From the NCBI RefSeq assembly GCF_000372725.1, contig NW_005196756.1, positions 328,719-392,718 of the forward strand: 64,000 nucleotides of DNA, read 5' to 3'. The position numbers and the translations under genes were made by a program. Below, one piece after another: positions 61,615-64,000 of the stretch. The DNA is from Emiliania huxleyi CCMP1516. Its lineage: Eukaryota; Haptophyta; Isochrysidales; Noelaerhabdaceae. Numbering within the stretch: the stretch's first letter is position 1; each line of letters begins with the position of its first letter. The notes beneath the pieces are model-generated. The model saw only the letters and a list, made by a program, of their open reading frames with translations, ran no database searches and was not told the origin of the DNA.

Positions 61615-62430
61615 CCGACAACCCTGTGAAGCGCGCCAAGACAGAAGAGAGATCTCTACAGTGAGCTGGGTAGTGCGTTTACGTGAGCAGCACAAAAAGG
61701 GGACCGAAAACAACAAAAAGGCCCCCCCCCCCCGGGGGGGGGGCGGCACGCTCTGCGAGCTGTGCCTGTGGCGCGCGTGAGCGTGTGGAGACAGACACCG
61801 CAGCATGCAGGACGAAAATCGAAATGGGGTCGAGAGGTGCAGCACGCCTCCCGCTCCCCCCAGCACCCCCACGGCCAGTGTATACACGCTAGGTGTGTAT
61901 ACGCCGAGCGCAAAGTTTTAACACGACACGGTAGCTCTCTCACTGACAACGAGAGATGCTATACGAAACAACTGAGGTGAGCCGCGAAGCATATACACAC
62001 GTGACGACGCACGTGGGGGGTTTTGACTTTTGTTCGCACAGCCCGCGGAGAGCTACTCCAACTCTGTCAGGGTGGAAGGGATCCCGAGGGGAGATACGGC
62101 CTCCGCGCGAGTCCACGGTGGGGCGCTACCTCGGCCATCTACGACCCTGAGCCAGCGGAGAAGGCCATTGACCTCGCCGGCCGCCTCCTGCCCCCTCGCC
62201 GCCTCCCCCGCCGCAGCCGCCTCCCCCGCCTCCCGCGCCGCAGCAGCCTCCTGCCCCCTCGCCGCCTCCCCCGCCTCCCGCGCCGCAGCAGCCTCCTGCC
62301 CCCTCGCCGCCTCCCCCGCCTCCCGCGCCGCAGCAGCAAGCTGTCCTCTCCAATCTCGATGAAGGCGGCCAATTCGAGCGGCCTTGCGGAACATTGTAAC
62401 CCGAGCTTCATTGGACCCGAACCCTGGACA
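61615..62430. other. Divergent intergenic region between ankyrin paralogues
   Basis: Should hold both promoters. It contains poly-C/poly-G (61723-61742, hairpin-prone) and a GC-rich tandem repeat at about 62190-62340 (three copies of CCCCTCGCCGCCTCCCCCGC + CTCCCGCGCCGCAGCAG). No exon certain. Confidence 0.6.
62190..62340. repeat. ~48-bp GC-rich tandem repeat, three copies
   Basis: Units of GCCTCCTGCCCCCTCGCCGC, CTCCCCCGCCTCCCGCGCC and GCAGCA lie about 100-250 bp upstream of the second ankyrin gene. Confidence 0.9.
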
Positions 62431-64000
62431 ATGTCCACCGTTGCGGGCACGCCGCCTTCGCCGTTCGCGGAGGGCGGCGGCGACGTCCCTGCAAGCATTC
62501 GGAAGGCCGCCACGGATGGCCAAGTGGGAGCGGTGCTGTCGTGGTTTGACGGCGGCGGGTGGGTGGACGTGACGTTCGAGCACACCTATGGTGACGGCTC
62601 TCGTGAGAGCGGCGTGACGTTTCTGATGGTCGCGATGGCCAATGGCCACGCGGAGCTGGCCGAGGCACTTCTGCGGCGCGGCGCGGATGTCTCTTTGCAG
62701 ACCAGCGATGGCAGCTGCTATGCGCTGGGTCTCGCCGCCGTGAACGGCCACAAGAAGCTGGTCGAGCTGTCATTGCGGCACGGCGCGGAGGTCGACCAGC
62801 CAAACAGGGTTGGCAACACTGCGCTGATGCAGGCCGCCTACAAAGGCTACGAGCGGGTGGTCGACACGCTGATCCGGCACGGCACAGAGATCAACCTGCA
62901 GGCCAACAACGGCGACACCGCTCTGATGTTCGCCGCCCTCGGCAACCATCCCGCCGTGGTGCTCCGCTTGTTGCGGGCGGGCGCAGACATGAAGCTGCGC
63001 ACGTTGGTCGGTGCGACAGCGCTGCAGATTGCCAAGGAGAAGGGCCACACCGAGTGCTACGAGGCCTTCAGGACGTATCTCGGGGAGGTGGCGGGCCGGC
63101 GCGAGGCGGCGTCGGCCGAGGCGGGCGGCGCAGGGGCGGGAGACGCACCCGCAGGCGCGGCGGCGGCGGGCGCCAGTGCTGCGGCCTCTGCTTTGAGCGG
63201 CGAGGGCGGCGCAGAGACCGCGCCGGGCAGCGAGACGGTGCCAGAGGAGGTCGTGCTAGCGGCTCGGCGAGGCGAGGAGGCGGCGGTGCTGGAGTGGCTC
63301 GACGGCGGCGGGCGGGTCGACGCGACCTTTGAGTACACCTTTGAGAGCGGCTCTCGTGCGAGCGGCATGACGCTGCTGATGCTCGCAATGGCCTATGGCC
63401 ACGAGGGGCTGGCCGAGGCGCTTCTCCAGCGCGGCGCGGATGTCTCGTTGCCGACCAGCAACGGCAGTACCGTGTTGGGTCTTGCCGCCACGAACGGCTA
63501 CGAGAAGCTGGTCGAGCTGGCACTGCGGCACGGCGCAGAGATCAATCAGCGAAACAAGGTTGGCAGCACAGCGCTGATCGAGGCCGCCGATGGAGGCCAC
63601 GAGCGGGTTGTAGACATGCTGATCCGGTACGGCGCAGAGATCGACTTCCAGGACAATGACGGCGACACCGCCCTGATTCTCGCCGCCGTCAACGGCCATC
63701 CCGCCGTGATGCTTCGCTTGCTGCGGGCGGGCGCAGACATGACGCTGCGTTCTAGCGGCATGACGGCGCTGCAGTACGCCAAGGCGAAGGGCCACGCCGA
63801 GTGCGTGCGCGCCCTCGAGGAGCACGCGGCGGCCAAGGCGGCGGCCGAGAAGGCGGCGAAGGAGGCGGCGTGGGCTGCGGGGGCGGCGGAGAGGGCGGCG
63901 CGGAGGGCGGCGGAGGAGAAGGAGGCGGCGCGGCACGCTGACGAGCTACTGGCGGAGGTCGAAGCGGAGAAGCGCGCCAAGGGCAAGAAGGGCAAGAAGA
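62431..64000 (+). CDS. Ankyrin-repeat protein, paralogue of the 59389 gene, cut by window end
   Basis: ATG 62431 opens 523 codons without a stop up to the window edge. Architecture repeats the neighbour: module 1 (AVLSWFDGGGWVDVTFEHTY, then four to five ankyrin repeats ending YEAFRTYLGEVAGRREA), an Ala/Gly linker with ETVPEEVVLAARRGEEAAVL, and module 2 (EWLDGGGRVDATFEYTFESG with further repeats). Then begins the same Ala/Lys/Glu helix (EKAAKEAAWAAGAAERAARR to KRAKGKKGKK). The linker and tail match the neighbour closely, so the pair arose by inverted duplication. It is incomplete at the 3' end. Confidence 0.85.
   Translation, partial: MSTVAGTPPSPFAEGGGDVPASIRKAATDGQVGAVLSWFDGGGWVDVTFEHTYGDGSRESGVTFLMVAMANGHAELAEALLRRGADVSLQTSDGSCYALGLAAVNGHKKLVELSLRHGAEVDQPNRVGNTALMQAAYKGYERVVDTLIRHGTEINLQANNGDTALMFAALGNHPAVVLRLLRAGADMKLRTLVGATALQIAKEKGHTECYEAFRTYLGEVAGRREAASAEAGGAGAGDAPAGAAAAGASAAASALSGEGGAETAPGSETVPEEVVLAARRGEEAAVLEWLDGGGRVDATFEYTFESGSRASGMTLLMLAMAYGHEGLAEALLQRGADVSLPTSNGSTVLGLAATNGYEKLVELALRHGAEINQRNKVGSTALIEAADGGHERVVDMLIRYGAEIDFQDNDGDTALILAAVNGHPAVMLRLLRAGADMTLRSSGMTALQYAKAKGHAECVRALEEHAAAKAAAEKAAKEAAWAAGAAERAARRAAEEKEAARHADELLAEVEAEKRAKGKKGKK

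Overview
The window is nuclear DNA of a GC-rich unicellular eukaryote, most likely a haptophyte alga (Emiliania/Isochrysis/Prymnesium type). The evidence is intron-split genes for housekeeping eukaryotic proteins (mitochondrial TRAP1, V-ATPase subunit C, NAA10, RRP7, a TBC Rab-GAP, an Sds3-like protein), a plant/algal-type AP2 protein, proline-rich (SPPPSPP) secreted or membrane proteins, TTAGGG-type telomere-like repeats, and introns that mostly start with GC instead of GT (19 of 30 junctions I resolved). A pelagophyte such as Aureococcus, which is known for introners, is the main alternative. A 100-N scaffold gap lies at 38219-38318. No bacterial operons, rRNA or convincing tRNA were seen.

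Layout. 1-7.8 kb: AP2 gene, a receptor-like membrane ADP-ribosyltransferase, a small membrane protein, an F-box/RCC1 propeller gene. 7.93-10.88 kb: a hAT-like element (8-bp target duplication, 12-bp terminal inverted repeats) filled with an 11-copy 180-bp satellite and interstitial telomere repeats. 11.2-17.7 kb: homoserine dehydrogenase and a NIPA-type Mg2+ transporter. 18.3-20.4 kb: a secretory-pathway EF-hand membrane protein with no recognised family. 20.9-25.0 kb: a Cys-rich ORF between inverted repeats. 25-37 kb: repeat-rich DNA with mitochondrial HSP90 (TRAP1) at 27.1-31.0 kb. 37.3-40.5 kb: V-ATPase C (across the gap) and an MTHFR-like protein. 41-47.6 kb: a MITE-like element, an AA15-like LPMO, NAA10 and hypothetical genes. 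47.9-56.6 kb: a small gene, a TBC gene with a minisatellite intron, a hypothetical gene, RRP7 and Sds3-like. 57-64 kb: a TIR element carrying a gene exon, a beta-1,4-galactosyltransferase, and two divergent ankyrin-repeat paralogues, the second cut by the window end.

The most striking system is intron creation. A dispersed element (here family A, CCTAGAAG...TAGG) is found six times, always as the body of a spliceable intron. It is flanked by 8-bp duplications of exon sequence; the donor (G plus the first base of the duplication, giving GC or GT) comes from the target, and the acceptor TAG comes from the element. Removing these units restores long open frames, as in TRAP1, the AP2 gene and the NIPA gene. 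Many other introns here are private minisatellites of CGAGAT- or GGGGAGAT-type units, and one TBC intron is two tandem copies of a GC...AG unit. The genes themselves are mostly unrelated housekeeping functions and do not form a pathway.
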